The notes: generated from the letters alone by a model not told the origin. A stretch of 64,000 nucleotides of DNA from Lophius americanus (GCA_037951165.1 JBBDHG010000024.1:6539001-6603000); one strand, 5' to 3'; counted from the stretch's first letter, positions 35,736 through 48,959 are shown. Program-made: numbers and translations.

Positions 35736-37675
35736 TTGGATTTTCAAACTAAATTAAACATGAAACAAAAGCAATGACAAATAATTTTGAAATGATAGTT
35801 AAATTTATTCAACCTAAAGCGTAATCTAATACCTGCTGAGCTGGTGTGAGGAAAAGAAAAGGAATCTGACCCTTCAGAAACTGAGCTAATGAAACTTTGA
35901 TAACAACTGGTGTCAGCTGGACTAAACACAACCGGGCTTTATTGTTACCAGACCTTTTCAACCACATCCTCTCTTAGATTCATTTCATTTTCATGAGCAG
36001 GAAGTTTGCTCAGCTCGGCAAAACAAAAACCACTGTTACCCAGAAGATCAGTTGCCACAACACACAAATCTATAGATCATCTTCAGGGTTTTTGGTACGT
36101 TATTCTTTGGACTGAGGAGCTGGAAGCTGAAATGAAGTAAAGCAAACACAGAATTCCACAAAAAGGACATTATACCTACAGTTGAGCACAGACTTGGCAG
36201 TTTGATGTTGTGGAAATACCTTTGTGCTTCAGGGCCGGGCTGACTCGTCATAATTTAGGAAAACGTGAATTCTGCTCTCTAGCGGGACATTTTGATGTAA
36301 AATGTCATCAGTAGGTGAGTCCCAACTCATGAGCAACAGGGTAAGGCATCAAGATTCTCAAGCAGGAGAGCAAAGCTTACACTGTACGATTTGAGCCCTT
36401 TTTTCGGCCAATTCTTGAGCCTCATGACCGACAGGCCGACTGTCGTGTCAGACATTTCAGTTTTTGTGACATATCAGGAGTTCTTGTCCGCTGACTCAGG
36501 CTTTCCCACAATGAAAGCAGGGTCGCAATTCGATCAGCTGATGTCGGCGTTTTTTTTCACTCATCATTTGACTTTCCATGGATGCATGCCGCATCATGTG
36601 GACAATAATTAACATGTAGTCATAAAGAAGAAGTGCAGTTTGAGGCTGGCAGCAAATGCGCAGCAATTAAAAAAAAGATAAGTTCTTGGCTGCACAGAGC
36701 CGGGCTAGGAATCAAGTTAACACTCTATTCGGTAATATGTAGTCAGCTTGCCTCCAATTCTCTCTGCAAACTAGACCAGCTATAATATCCACATCATCCT
36801 AGCCAATCACGTGTCCATATATGCTAGAGTCTCTTTTTTTTAAAGAGGTCTAAGCACACAGGATAACAATAAAAGATCAGGGCAGCTTGTTTCTGTCACG
36901 TTAGGAAGTTGCTTGCAAACAAACTTCTTCCTGCCTTGGAGCTTTCAAATTAATCTTTATTGACAATTGTCAATAAGTGGCAGGAGGGGCTGACGGGTGG
37001 TACACTGTGAGCACACCAATTATGATCTCCAATTTTTTCATAAAGTGTGACTTGTAATCAGCCACGACCCTAAAGTTGTCAAAGTGCAAATATGAACCCA
37101 ATTGAGTTCTTGTGGTTGAACAGGAAAACAGCAGTTCATGTTCACAAACCCTCCATTATGGCTGTACTGATAATGTTCTGCTGGTTGCAGGTGTTGCTGC
37201 TAAAGGTGACTCAACTAGCTGTTAATTTCACCCATTTTTCCCCTTATTTCACCCCTAATTTAAGGGTTGAAATACTTTTTCATCCATATGAGATTTAGAT
37301 ATTATTTAATCTTTCTTCACTTTATTAAAATAAAAATCACAATTTAAGACTTACATCAGGTCTTTCCTCATTTGTCATAGTTAAAATGTGTCCGGCGATT
37401 GGACCCAGTTTAGTTTTAGATACACAAAAAATAGAAATTAAGAGTCTGATGCTTTTTAACAGCACCTCATGACTAATGTGGGATTATTGATCAACGGGAT
37501 GATGTGGCTGAGTTGACTAGACAAAGATGTAGAGGTGAAAGGAGCATGAAGCAGAAGAATTAACTAACTAGCTGAATAGATAGAGAGTCATATTTAAAGA
37601 CAGCAGCTGATAGTGATGGGCTAAGCATGCAGATGTGACACGCTGACTGGATGATGAGGCTGCCTGAATGAATGC
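35736..37675. other. Gene-free intergenic stretch
   Basis: No exon recognised; a T run near 36,833 only. Confidence 0.4.
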
Positions 37676-37679
37676 AGCT

Positions 37680-37835
37680 GATGTCAATTGAATTGGGGTT
37701 TATATTATTATGGACCTTTTGGAGGGCAGAAGATGGTATTCTCTTTTTAAAAATGTGAGGAGTCACAAAACAGAATTTTGTGCTGTTCCACAGGTTGGCC
37801 CATAAACACTGTGTAAATTGAGTTTAAGTATAGTA
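37680..37835 (+). repeat. Direct repeat D, left copy
   Basis: gagggcagaagatggtattc, then tttttaaaaatgtgaggagt and cacaa, then cacaggttggcccataaaca and ctgtg. The copy at 39,565-39,795 has the same order. The two lie about 1.9 kb apart in the same orientation and may be ends of one old element, or separate insertions. Confidence 0.6.
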
Positions 37836-37839
37836 CAGG

Positions 37840-37985
37840 GTGTAACAATATAGAATGATATTATACAATATGATATATCACAACACAATACGATATGAGA
37901 TGCATTACGATACGACAAGATTTACGATGTGATCATACGATGCATCACGTCACAATACAATATGATAGCGTACACCGTGATACAG
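37840..37985. repeat. Degenerate atacgatatgat-type tract
   Basis: About 140 bp built from variants of atacgata, acaatatgat and tgcatcac. It is an eroded simple repeat of a kind often found inside old DNA transposons. Confidence 0.7.
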
Positions 37986-38059
37986 AATAACTTTGTCGTC
38001 AGTTCTGCTATGTTTTGTCTAAAATGTGTGACACAAAATGCAAACACTCAACAAATGTG

Positions 38060-38660
38060 CTCAAAAAGTAAAGTTTAATGGAATAGGTCTGGGGGCTGTT
38101 TAAAGTAGCGGGCTTAACTTATTCTGAGTTAGTGACTGAACTAGAGCTTGACAAAGCCAGAGATGAGGAACTCGTGAAATCCGGTCTGAGAACAGCCGAT
38201 AGGAACTCAGAGTTGGTTAACACCAGGTTGAACAGGTGCGAGTGGACTATTTAAAGCAATCATCAATGTAGCTCAGATACTGTGATTCACCATGGCAACC
38301 AGTGAGATGTTATGGTCGCCATACTTCGCACAGACTAAGTAGTGAGTTTTAACGCGCTCAGGAGAGCATATTTATTAAAAATTGGAGAGACGCGGCTTCA
38401 TCAGAGAAGGATGGAAAACGGACTAGGGAGGAAATTGTTGGTTGAGTGAACGTATCTACCGGATTTACCGTATTTTCTCTGAATATTGGTGGGGACAAGG
38501 TGGCGTAATGCGCTTGCTGAAAATGAAAGACAAATATAGAGTTAGTCCTGGGGGGACACAGAACTCACTGGAGGACTTTTATATTTAGTCTGAGAATGCT
38601 TTGGGATCCCCCCACGTTTATGAGCCGGAGGGGGTTGCCTGACTTCAGTAACTTAATAAA
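38060..38660. other. Possible mobile-element interior
   Basis: Denser in G+C than its flanks and enclosed by direct repeat D. Short stretches are open on the + strand (MKDKYRVSPGGTQNSLEDF near 38,520-38,578), but stops interrupt them. I do not recognise the family. Confidence 0.3.
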
Positions 38661-38969
38661 CTTCATGGATAACAGATTCATAATCATACCTCACTTTGTT
38701 TTTAACATATTTATAATATCAGTCACTGGCTTTTTGCAGTAGCTTCAATATAAAATATTGGACCCGATGTGGAAGAAGTAGCTCGCATTATAAAAAAACA
38801 AAAACTAAAGACTTTATTGGGATGTAAGAGAGTTCTGCTTTGTGAGATGTTTGAGATGTACTGTTTGAGAATGTCATTCGGATAAATCATGGGGTAGAAG
38901 TACATTAAATCTGGGTCTCTCAGTCCTCTCCCAACGTCATTCTATTAACGTGACAAATGGTTGACGGAC

Positions 38970-39050
38970 ACTTCCTCCAGAAGAATCGGAGGAAGAGGAA
39001 CAGCCTAACTCTAACATGGAAAGTGCCAAAAATCTCTGCTTCAGGCTCAG
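38970..39050. repeat. Dispersed repeat A, copy 2
   Basis: gaatcggaggaagaggaaca, then gcctaactctaacatgg and aaagtgccaaaaatct, in the same order as copy 1 at 4,635-4,710. It lies inside the span of direct repeat D. Confidence 0.55.
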
Positions 39051-39564
39051 AATGAGCGTAAAAGTGTCAGCAAGCAGGTTAGGTCCACAGAATAAGTAAC
39101 TTGTGTAACCGAGTCAGGACTCAACTTACCCCTCTGTCTGAAATGGAATTTATAAAGGGGTTAAAATAATGTCCATCCCTAAAACAAAGTCAAAACAAAT
39201 GAAAATGACAAAGTAGCAAACGGTGATCAAAATCACAAAGTAACACATAATTATCAGAAATTGAAGACTACTGAAAAATAATCCATAAAAAACATGAAAA
39301 ATAACACAACTGCATTCAGAGTCTGCAAGGAGGAGGTAGCAGGAGATTATCACGTGGATAAAACCATGCAGGTTAAACAGGAAGTACCTCGGGTCGGTAA
39401 GACAGACAATCTGACAATAGGTGGGTCAACATGGACATATTTACTCACAAAATAAACAAACATTTAGACATTCAACAGTTTTCAGGGAGCCTGAAGACAC
39501 ATCCGACAATCATGAACAACTTAAAATTTGGATTTACATCTCAGGTTTACCAGCAGGATAGATT

Positions 39565-39795
39565 GATGTCTGACTGAGGTTTTATTCCCGATGTATTTAA
39601 TGACGTTCTCTAAATGAACATTTTGAGGGCAGAAGTCGGTATTCTCTGTTTAAAGCATGCGAGGAGTCACAAGAAAGAGCATTAGCTGTTGAGAGAAAGC
39701 TCTTACCGTGAGTAGCTTGAAAGGACTGTTTCACAGGTCCGCTCATAACCACTGTGCGCATTTGGATTTGATTGTATAGTTTAGTTTCAGATTTG
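39565..39795 (+). repeat. Direct repeat D, right copy
   Basis: gagggcagaagtcggtattc, then tgtttaaagcatgcgaggag and tcacaa, an insertion relative to the left copy, then cacaggtccgctcataacca and ctgtg. The insertion is about 40 bp. Confidence 0.6.
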
Positions 39796-41125
39796 TAGAT
39801 TTCACACAGTGCGACAATCTGGATCACTGTTTGAACAGAAAGACTAATAGCTACCTGAAATAAGTTCATAATAGGAGAATCCCCAGTTTTTTGTTATTTT
39901 CACTAATGAAATCAAACTTTCATTTCAATTTAAAAGAAGAAATTTGATGAAAAAAGCGAGCGGGGGACACACTTTCAGCATTCTATCCTAATACTCAGAG
40001 ACTTATAAAACTAAACAGAATTTCCAACCACTTCTATAAAACACTATGTATATGTGTGTTTTTTCTTCATGCTAATGTGACCGTCTCTTCTCAGCTTCCA
40101 GGAAAAAAGGATGGATGACTGTGAAATGTCAAGCTACTGAAAAAAACTTTACCAGCCAACACTGTGATTCAACAAAGGCTGAGACCAAACAGCAGTGAGA
40201 ACAAGATAAAGAAAAGTACAAATGCAAACACCGGGGTGAAAATCAGCTGGTTTGGTCTGCACTGAAGCCTGTGGCTGCCTGGAAGGACGGACAGGAGACT
40301 GAATGAAGCATTTCAGCACTTAGATCACATCCACATGCTGTTCGCAGGAGACTCCCACTGTTTCTTGACTGCAAGTTTGAAATTAATTTACTATTTGGAC
40401 ACAGTATGTTATTTAGTAAGTTATGTATTTATGGTCATCCGAATCTGCAGCAAAACAACAAAGTTGTCTGACTTAATGCAAGGTCAGGATATAAGAAACA
40501 ACCCTTTTTATTGACTATCTCCTCGGTGTAATGTCATTACCAGTCAAGGATTTCATGCTGGTGTTTTCAGTCACAATAACTCTGTTTGATTCTCCTTTTT
40601 TTTTACCTGGCTATTGGAAATGTCCGTTTTGGATAATTAGACTGTTAAAGTCTTTTGAGAGGACAAATCAAGCATTATTACATTAAGCCCTGAGTCATCA
40701 TTCGGAATCATTGTGTAAGTTACAGTATTATAAACCAGCAGCTGACAGACCAAAACGCTTCTGTTCCCTTGTTATCTGTGAATCCTCATTTCCCCCCTTG
40801 TACGAGGCCATGTCAAAAGTCTGCAACATCCAAACGGAAGGTATAAGAGAAGACATAATGGACTTTATCTCGTACGTTACCTTGTTACATCAGTACACTT
40901 TGTTGAGCATTACTTAAATCCATCTGCCTCAAAAATAAATAAAATATCATAAAACCTTGGAACACTGTGTGCTCTGTGTGCAAACGTAGCACAGGGCAAG
41001 TAAAGCGAGGTCATCTGAATGCACTTCGTTGTACAATCCATCCTCCTGCTTGAACTCCTCAAATTGAATGTGATGTTATATCTGGTTGAAACAATGTTTT
41101 CCTCCTCCTTGTGAGTAAAACATAC
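39796..41125. other. Gene-free intergenic stretch
   Basis: No exon or mobile element recognised. Confidence 0.4.
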
Positions 41126-41129
41126 ACAT

Positions 41130-41260
41130 CCTCCTGGAGTCGGTTCCTAATAACCAAATTTGGGCTAAATTGGACCAACAATTGAGAAATTATGGCACAA
41201 AAACTATTGGAGATAAACCTCCTCTATTGTTTTAAATATATACGACCGACCGTTCTCAAA
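41130..41260 (-). repeat. Dispersed repeat B, single inverted copy
   Basis: The reverse complement reads ccataatttctcaattgttg, gtccaatttagcccaaattt and a ccgactccaggag word, closely matching units of the array at 14.7-15.7 kb. Confidence 0.65.
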
Positions 41261-41779
41261 ATCAATCCAGTTTTCTCTCGCATTAAGGTCCCTCTACAGT
41301 TAATAGAAATGATCATGGCTGAATCAAATCAGACGTTTTGACTGCAGGACAATTTTAGTCTTGTCTTATATGCAGAACTTTCATGTTATAGAATTTATCA
41401 TGTTAACATCATCATTCCATGACATTACCACATGGTACCTGATCTGTAACTGACCTGTACCTGAAACTGAGATTCTCAGATTCTCTTGTGGGGTAACTGT
41501 GAAATTGGGAATTATTAACAAAATAATCACTGAAAGCTAGACGAACAGTAAAAAGTATTTTTTATAAATACAAAATCACAAATGTGGAGATCGTTCAAAA
41601 ATAGAGGACAACTTAAAAAAGAGAGGAACAGTTGATGCATCAGATTTGTAAAAAGTTCTTGACTAAATTAACCATTTCTGCAGCAGAAATATTTTGTGGA
41701 GATAAGATGAAACGGTTTGGGCTTCAAAATCCACCTCTGCCCTTGAGACACTTCAGCTCACAGTCGTAACACATGCATT

Positions 41780-41890
41780 ATAGGTGGATTGGTTACTTAC
41801 TGGTTATGTCAGCTCAGATAGGCTCCAGCCCCCTAGCGACCCTGGATAGCAAGATAATTGGTTATAGAAAGTGGATGGATCGATGGTATG
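41780..41890 (+). repeat. SINE/LINE 3' tail fragment (ggatgga type)
   Basis: gtcagctcagataggctcca, then gccccctagcgaccctggat, then gttatagaaagtggatggat. This is the 3' end of a very common fish retroposon ending in (GGAT)n. The 5' part is not present. Confidence 0.75.
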
Positions 41891-43320
41891 ATTCATTCAT
41901 TATCCATAACGGCTTATCCCGTTCTGTTCTGCCTTCACTGACACACACTCTGGTTAAAAACCTTAGATTGACTCTTTTGATAACAAAACTAGCAGTTCTT
42001 ACAACAAGCCTACTGGTTCTGATAACAGACACGAGCATCGAACTAGCAACAAAAGGTAGAGTCTATTTCTTGATGTCGACTGAATAATAACAATAATAAT
42101 TTAGAAAAAAAATCTCTAATAAAGTAATTAAAATGTGTTCATTCTGTCACTCAAATGCACTTCATTTGTCTGGTTTAGGAGGATCAGGGATCAAAGATTA
42201 ATGATAACTTTATTAATCCCTGATGGATGATAAAGTAGACTATTTAAAATGCCTATATTTTAATCAGTGAGGATTAAAATAATGAGATACCGCATCTTTC
42301 CTAAATGTCCTTATTTGTTCCTATGTGGGTACAAAGTGTTTTAAAAAGCTGTAGTTGTACTTAAGATCATATAACCTCTCACTCTGAAAGTCTGCTATAC
42401 TTCTTCAAGATTATAAGGGCACACAGACGGTGGGAAAACTGGTCAGGAATGTTCATTTATGCACAAATCATTATTGTTGCAATTTATAGATGTAGTCTGT
42501 TGTGATTTAGGGTGGCGATGGTTTGTCATTTAAAAAATGTGGGTCCCCAGAGAAAGAGTTTGGGACCCACTGTTCTATGTAGGTGACCCCTTGGGTTTTT
42601 AGGCATAGATGTGAGCTGTGTGCAGTTTGACTAAAGACACATTTACCTATCTCCATTCATTTAATTTTAAACAAATTATTATGTTTAGTATGTAGGCAAT
42701 AATAATAGGATTACACAGTTATTTGTAATTTGGACATACCAACTTTATCAAAAATATAACTTTATTTTGAAATTTTTTTGTGCATAAAGCATTTTTTCAT
42801 AATTATATTGTATATCATTTTATATAACTGTTATATAATAGTTGATGGTAGGAGATGATGCTAAACTGGGACATTTTTTCGTCTTAAATGTAAAAAATCA
42901 ACCAAAACCACCGTCATCCGTGGCTCAGCCACTGTTTGAAGAGAGATCATGTTGTCTAAGGAGAGAAATTTATAAGATCTGGGCAGGACACTTGACCTTT
43001 GAAAATAAACTGTGACATCCATTAATTCTGTTTGTCTGAAAAGCACCAACATCTCAAAGTGGAAACAATTATCCTGTCTGAGAGTTTAGTCACTATGGTC
43101 TAATCAGCTGATTCCTATTCCAATGTTTTTCATCAGCAGAATAAGGCCAGCACTTAACCGGTGCAGTCAGATAACAAAAAGTAAAAGTAATAAATCATAG
43201 TCAAATTGTATTTGCCATAAAAGTTCCGCAATATAAATTGGTAACATATAAAGTTAAATTACAGACATTATTTTTCATTTCAAAACGCAAAAACTTTGCA
43301 GGATGTAAATTTTCATTCGC
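41891..43320. other. Gene-free intergenic stretch
   Basis: Contains a possible short repeat piece near 42,197-42,230 (actttattaatccctgatgg) and another near 42,540-42,575 (gagtttgggacccactgttc); both word types are common in fish. There is no exon. Confidence 0.4.
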
Positions 43321-43327
43321 CAAAGAA

Positions 43328-43353
43328 ATTTTTTTTTTTTTTTAAACATTCTA

Positions 43354-43384
<31 letters not shown>

Positions 43385-43440
43385 CATTTAATTTACAATG
43401 CACTTTACATTTGGACCAGGGTTACAGAAAATGGATGGAT
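43328..43440. repeat. Poly(T), (AAT)n and retroposon tail words
   Basis: A T run (about 43,328-43,343), an (AAT)n tract (43,355-43,384), then acaatgcactttacatttgg and acagaaaatggatggatgga. It looks like the ends of two retroposons lying side by side. Confidence 0.6.
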
Positions 43441-44540
43441 GGATTAAAAAAATCTGCATAAAATAGGAGAAATAGACCAGGAATGTGAGAATAATAGACA
43501 CAACACAAGCTGACAATCTGTGTGCAGCCAATCCACATTTAATGTGTTGTGAATAAACAGTCAGCTTCGGAGGAATATTTCCACTATGTCAGAAATGTTT
43601 GCCATGTATGCGCGCTTTCGATCCATGCACATATAATTACCCCTTTAGCCCCCTGACACATGCGTGGGGGAGCCCTCTGTAAGGCGAAGAGCAATTAAGG
43701 GAGCTCCAAACGATCAGTTGCTTTACTGTTAATAATAATAATTGTAGCACTCTGCGTAAGACAGGCACTTGTTTCATGATGGTTCTAATCATGGATGTAA
43801 TGTGGAGATATTTTCAGCTCAGCTGATTTTTTTCTTATTATCCCTCTTCTCATGAAAATCATTAGAAATATGGACACTGAGCCAACAATTTGTTCTGAGC
43901 CCGAGTCACTGGCAAATTTAAGGGAGAGATATTTTTAAGACATTGGTCACAAATATTGGCCAAGGCACACATAAACAAATAAACTTAATAATGAATGACA
44001 CTAACATGCACACTACCCAAGGCTGCAGTAAACAAGGTGTGTTGAACTTGCTTCAAAAACTCTTAAAAGCCGTTGCGCTTCCTGACTTCAGCTGTCGCCA
44101 TGGCATTGTGTACACAACAGTCGGAACGTCCCATCCAAAGGCTGTTTTGTCTTAGCTTTGGGTCCTCTGTATTTTAGCGTCATTATTAAGTTTATTTGTT
44201 GTTTTCACGATGTGGATTAATGGTTTGTTCTGGGTCACATGACCCAGAAGTAAAGCGAAGCTAGCATGGCTAACTGAAAACATCATGAAATGTTTGTGTG
44301 TTATATCTCTTTTAGTCACTAAATGACACATTAAGAAAGCTTGACAGGTGACCCCTGTCCACCAAAACAGTCCTGTGACACTAAATTTAGACTCAGGAGC
44401 TCTAGAATTAGGAGCCGTTAAATCGTATTGAATCAACATCAAAATGATTATACATGGTAATATGGGTGCATTGGGAGCATGACTTAAGAACTCTGGTCCT
44501 GCTTCCTCTTCCTCATTAATCACCTCATTAGATGAACGTA
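43441..44540. other. Gene-free intergenic stretch
   Basis: No exon was recognised. An open minus-strand frame at 44,152-44,643 has no domain signal and runs into the Tc1 relic. Confidence 0.4.
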
Positions 44541-44544
44541 CAGG

Positions 44545-45120
44545 AGCTATAATGATGTTGTTCCATGACACCTGACAGTGGGCGGGATATGTCAGACAGA
44601 AATAGGAAACCAGGAGAGACATTGGGTCGAAGCATCCTACCAAAGAGGTCTACGGAAGGAAAACAGGCTACAGGGTATAAACACCAGCGGTCCAACGGTC
44701 CAACGGTCCAAAGACTAGAACGTTTAACCCATAACTGTATCCATTATGGTTCTCACTGAAGGGTGTCAGAACACATAGTGGATCGCAGACTGGTTTGCAG
44801 ACTGGTGAGGCCACCTTAGTCTACGGACGAAAGCTAAGAACCAGAGATGGCTGAGGAATTCATCAAAAAATGTTCAGGAATGGTTTTAATGACGTATCGA
44901 CGGTTTGTAGGTGTTGACTTCCTACAAATTCCCCAAAAAACCCAAATCTCAATACTTTTAAGTAACTGTGGATATGCAAACAAATCGGATGTCTTGATGC
45001 CAGACACCACAGCACACTTTCTTACAGAGTTCATGCCTCGGCAGGCACGAAAGGTTCTGGTGGCAAAATTAGGACCTAAACAATGTTAGACATACAACTT
45101 TATAGCTGATCAGGTAAAGT
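44545..45120 (+). mobile_element. Tc1-type transposon relic, internally deleted
   Basis: The 5' region has cacctgacagtgggcgggat. Then come transposase-derived words in order: gggtgtcagaacacatagtg gatcgcag, gttcaggaatggtttt, aggtgttgacttcctacaaa ttccccaa, atgccagacaccacag and gttcatgcctcggcaggcac. It ends with a terminal ttatagctgatcag near 45,099-45,113. At about 575 bp it has lost more than half of a typical element and has stops and frameshifts. Confidence 0.8.
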
Positions 45121-46370
45121 CTCTTACATCCACAATCCATGAGTGAGAGATTTGACAGTGGTTTCAAATCTCATGTTACCTTTATGTCTTTTCTTCTGGC
45201 TGTACTTTGTTGTTTCATTAGTCTTTTTTCATTATTTTGTCTTCATATACAAACACAGATGCTTCAACTGCTTTTCAGGGACATGGAAAGTGAAACCATT
45301 TTTAATTAAAATTAAATACCTACTGTATTTGTCATTTGTGAAATGAAAGCATTTTCAGACTCGTGATTTTATGGTGGATGTTGTGATTTAATGTAGGCCT
45401 ACTCATATTTCACAATAACACACGGTAAAACAAAACAAAAGGACAGCTGGCCGCAGTGTCTGCCTCAGAAATGTAATGCATGTTAGAAAATGATGTAATG
45501 ATGTCACTCTCTGTGGGATGTGCCTAAAATGCTCTGCACACACCAAGTTACAGATAACATTGGTATTGCTTGAATAGTTGGGGTTTCTGCAAGCTATGAA
45601 CAAGTATGAGGGAGCCTGAGGGCGGGAGTAACTTCAGTTACTTGAAGAGCTCAGATAAACCAGCTCAGCTGATCTATAGACTAAGTGCATGGTTTGGCCT
45701 TCTACTGCCATCTAGTGCACGTGTGTGTAACCCTCATCAGCTTCAGGTGAACTACACACTCCGATCCTCAGGATGTTCTCCTCCATTCAGTCTCTGCAGT
45801 ACACAATCTTCTGTTTTCAATGCAGCAGAGAAACTTGATTTTTCAGATCTTTGATCTTCAACTATGGATGTGAACAATTTGGAAAACTGCATAAATACTC
45901 CAACAGTGACAATATAACTGCACCATGCAGTCTAGTCTATATTGTTCGATTCTCCAATATAGACTAAGCTTGATCTCTAACCTCTCTGGGAGGTGTAAAA
46001 ACTAACTTCATATTGGGTTTGTTGAGACCACTATCAACTGAATTAATAGTTATTTATCCATATTTTGGATACAGTCTGTGTTTATAATGATTATTTTTAC
46101 ACACCTTTTATGTTTGAGGTGCGATGTGCTGCCAAATAGTAACCTTGTGTTGTGACTCTCCTCAATATCTCCCTCTACCAATAGGGATCTGAGAATATTA
46201 ACTGATCTGTGCTATTTGTTTGTGTGTTTGTAATACGGATAATCCCAAAGTTTGAGTTGTGGGTTGTGGAATGGTTTGTTTTAGGTAGAGAAACAGGCGG
46301 TTAGATGTTGAAGGAATTTGTTGGTTGGTATGCATGTAAGTGGTGTTTAAGTAGAAACATGCAGTGCACA
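45121..46370. other. Gene-free intergenic stretch
   Basis: Nothing supported. Confidence 0.4.
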
Positions 46371-46436
46371 GGTAATCCACCAGGGGACAGGTAATCCACC
46401 AGGGGACAGGTAAACCACCAGGGGACGGAAGGCACG
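46370..46436. repeat. Three-copy 19-bp tandem repeat
   Basis: The unit acaggtaatccaccagggg occurs three times in a row, the third with a t-to-a change (aaaccacc). Near-identity of the copies suggests recent amplification. Confidence 0.9.
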
Positions 46437-48135
46437 GGAATATCTCTGGACGACCCCAGGACTCGTCAGACCCAACTGTGAAGGATGGGAAGGTAAAACC
46501 TTCATACATGCTAAGGAGGTGGAATAAAGTGATAAAGTCTAGGCTAGCTTCAGCTAGCGTTAGCTGTCCCTGCAACAGGTAGATATGAACGGATGAGGTA
46601 GAGGTAAGATGAAAATAACTCAATAAAATACAAAACAAATAATATGTACATAACTTATTCCATAATTATCAGTACAAATGATGTAAATGGTAAATCTCAA
46701 TATATTAACATTAAACAAGTTACAACAAGTTAATATTCTCTAATAAATTCCTCTATCTTATTAATCATAGAGTCCCCTTTTCTATCTTTAATAATTGAAT
46801 TTATAATATAATTAAAAGTCCAATTTGAACAATTAAAATGATGGTATCAATTTGGCTTACATAATTAGTAATTTTTAAAGGAAAACGGAACTTTTTCGAG
46901 AATCCTAAATTGGAATGACATTCGTAGAAAGATGTTTCTTCCCCATCATAGAATAAGATTTTCTTTCTTGATCCCTACATATCAGGAAATAAATCAGTTT
47001 GTGGAATAGATGTGATGAAATACTGTATATTTGCAGGCTGCTTCCACTATTTCATTTGGATATTTTGTTTGGTTCTTATGTTGGCCAATGTTTTAAGAAT
47101 CGGGTATTTAAGATCTTAACATGAACTTCACCAGTGGAGGAAAAGTTCTGGACAGACTGGTACAGAAGAATGAAGAAGGGACTCGTACCAATCTAATGGA
47201 CTTCTCACTGTTTTGTACCATCTCCAGATGTTCTATGAGCAGCACAGGTTCCATGCAGTAGTTAAGTGTTACCAGTGAGCAGTGCATCATGGGAGCAGAG
47301 TCTTTAACTCTAAGGATCATAAAGAATAATTCTCGGTCTACTATGACAGAGAATAGATGGTCCAGAGTGGCCGTAATCAGTGTTGAATGTAAACCCACCG
47401 AAGCTTTGGATTTAAAACATTTGTGAGGCATTTCGCTGGACAACTTGGTCATCGCTGCATTCTTCTCTTATTGGATCCAACTTTATGTCATTTTAAGTCC
47501 TGGATATGTACATATGACCAAAAGTGTAATTGGATGGGAGTGACTTGTAATGATAGGCCACATCTTTGCATTAGAATCGATAGAAATTGTTGATAAAATT
47601 GTATTTCTGCCCATAAATGATTGTTACCATATTTGTTGATGTCACCTTCGCGTAGGATTGTAGCCCTGCGCTTGTTTATTGAAAGAGTATTTTTAGGTAA
47701 GGATTAAGAGAGTATTCCGTACAAATATTTCCATAGAGTGTCACCATGTTTTACACATTAAGTGAACTATAATGGCCAGAATCAAGGCTGAGTGATGACC
47801 TTGTGTTGAAAGAAAAAGAGAAAGAGTCGTATTAGGAGAAATATCTGAAGAAACAATTGGCTTTGTAATGACATCTTTAAACACTTCAATGAAATGCTTT
47901 ACTTGTGTGACAACATAACTCGGTTACTCAGACAAAATAATTCATTTGGGTGCTTTTCCATAAAAAAAATCTCTATTACATACAATTACATATTGCCTTC
48001 TTGATATTGTGTTTATGTATATATACATTTTCTAGCGCCACCCCATAAAATCTCAATGCCTCCCCATGAAAATGTGTCCAGATACGCCACTGCTGATACT
48101 TCGATATGAACATTGGATTTATAGTAAAACCATGT
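46437..48135. other. Gene-free intergenic stretch
   Basis: A minus-strand frame at 47,108-47,452 is open for 114 codons but shows no recognisable family. Nothing else is supported. Confidence 0.4.
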
Positions 48136-48136
48136 T

Positions 48137-48300
48137 GAAATATGTGTAAAATGATGTGATCATTTTCATCCTTTTACATGATAATTTCCGCGCCATAATG
48201 TGCTAATTATCACACTACAATGTGAAAAGTAACACTTTTTACTATGTGAAAATTATCACATAATGCGAAAATGATCACGTTATCATGTGAAAAATATCAG
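48137..48300. repeat. Quasi-palindromic short repeat cluster
   Basis: Variants of atgtgaaaattatcacat recur about six times at 20-27 bp spacing on both strands: tgatgtgatcattttcat, acatgataattt, tgtgctaattatcaca, atgtgaaaattatcacata, gcgaaaatgatcac and atgtgaaaaatatca. Each unit is itself partly palindromic. Confidence 0.7.
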
Positions 48301-48959
48301 AATAGTAGCAGAATACTCTTCAAGGAATACTACATATTTATATTGCAATTTTACAACGCAACATTGACATGACGGAATATGTGAAAAAAGGTTCAAAAAC
48401 AGAATTTCCTGGTAGTGAAACATTTAAAAAGCCGATCAGCTTAAAGACTTGGATAATGAGCAGGTTAAGGAGACAGAGCTGCTGTCAGTCTCCATGAGTA
48501 AGGATCGTGGGAGAAACCTGTGATAAGATTGTGGAGAACGTGGGTAGAAGAATGTCATGCATACCCGGCCCCTAGTCACACTGGCATTAGTTATGCATCG
48601 CCTTGGTTACTGCTAAAAGCATTCTGGTTTGATGTGGAAGCTGAATATCTCCAAAGAGTTCAAAATAAAACTGCAAGTCCAACACTGCTGTGTTCCTTGA
48701 TAGGTGTGAAGAGGAGAAGAGAGAGAACGCATGAAGAGCAGATCCAGTCTCCAGAGAGGAATATGCAGTCGTTTACAAAGAAACAAATTGTTTGCTTACA
48801 AATTATATGTCTGAGACAGCAATATCATTATAGCAACAGGCAGGCTGGTTGTTGAACAAATACCCAGAACAGATTTGTTGTTCAGGGTAATCACAATGTG
48901 GAATGGGTTCATGGAAGCAGTTAGTAGGGCAATGTTTTACTCCAAAAATGATCAATAAC

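Noticed and set aside
44152..44643. 163-codon minus-strand frame
   Set aside because: Overlaps the Tc1 relic at its end, shows no domain and no splice sites that link it to another exon.
47108..47452. 114-codon minus-strand frame
   Set aside because: No recognised family, no conserved motif and no partner exon.
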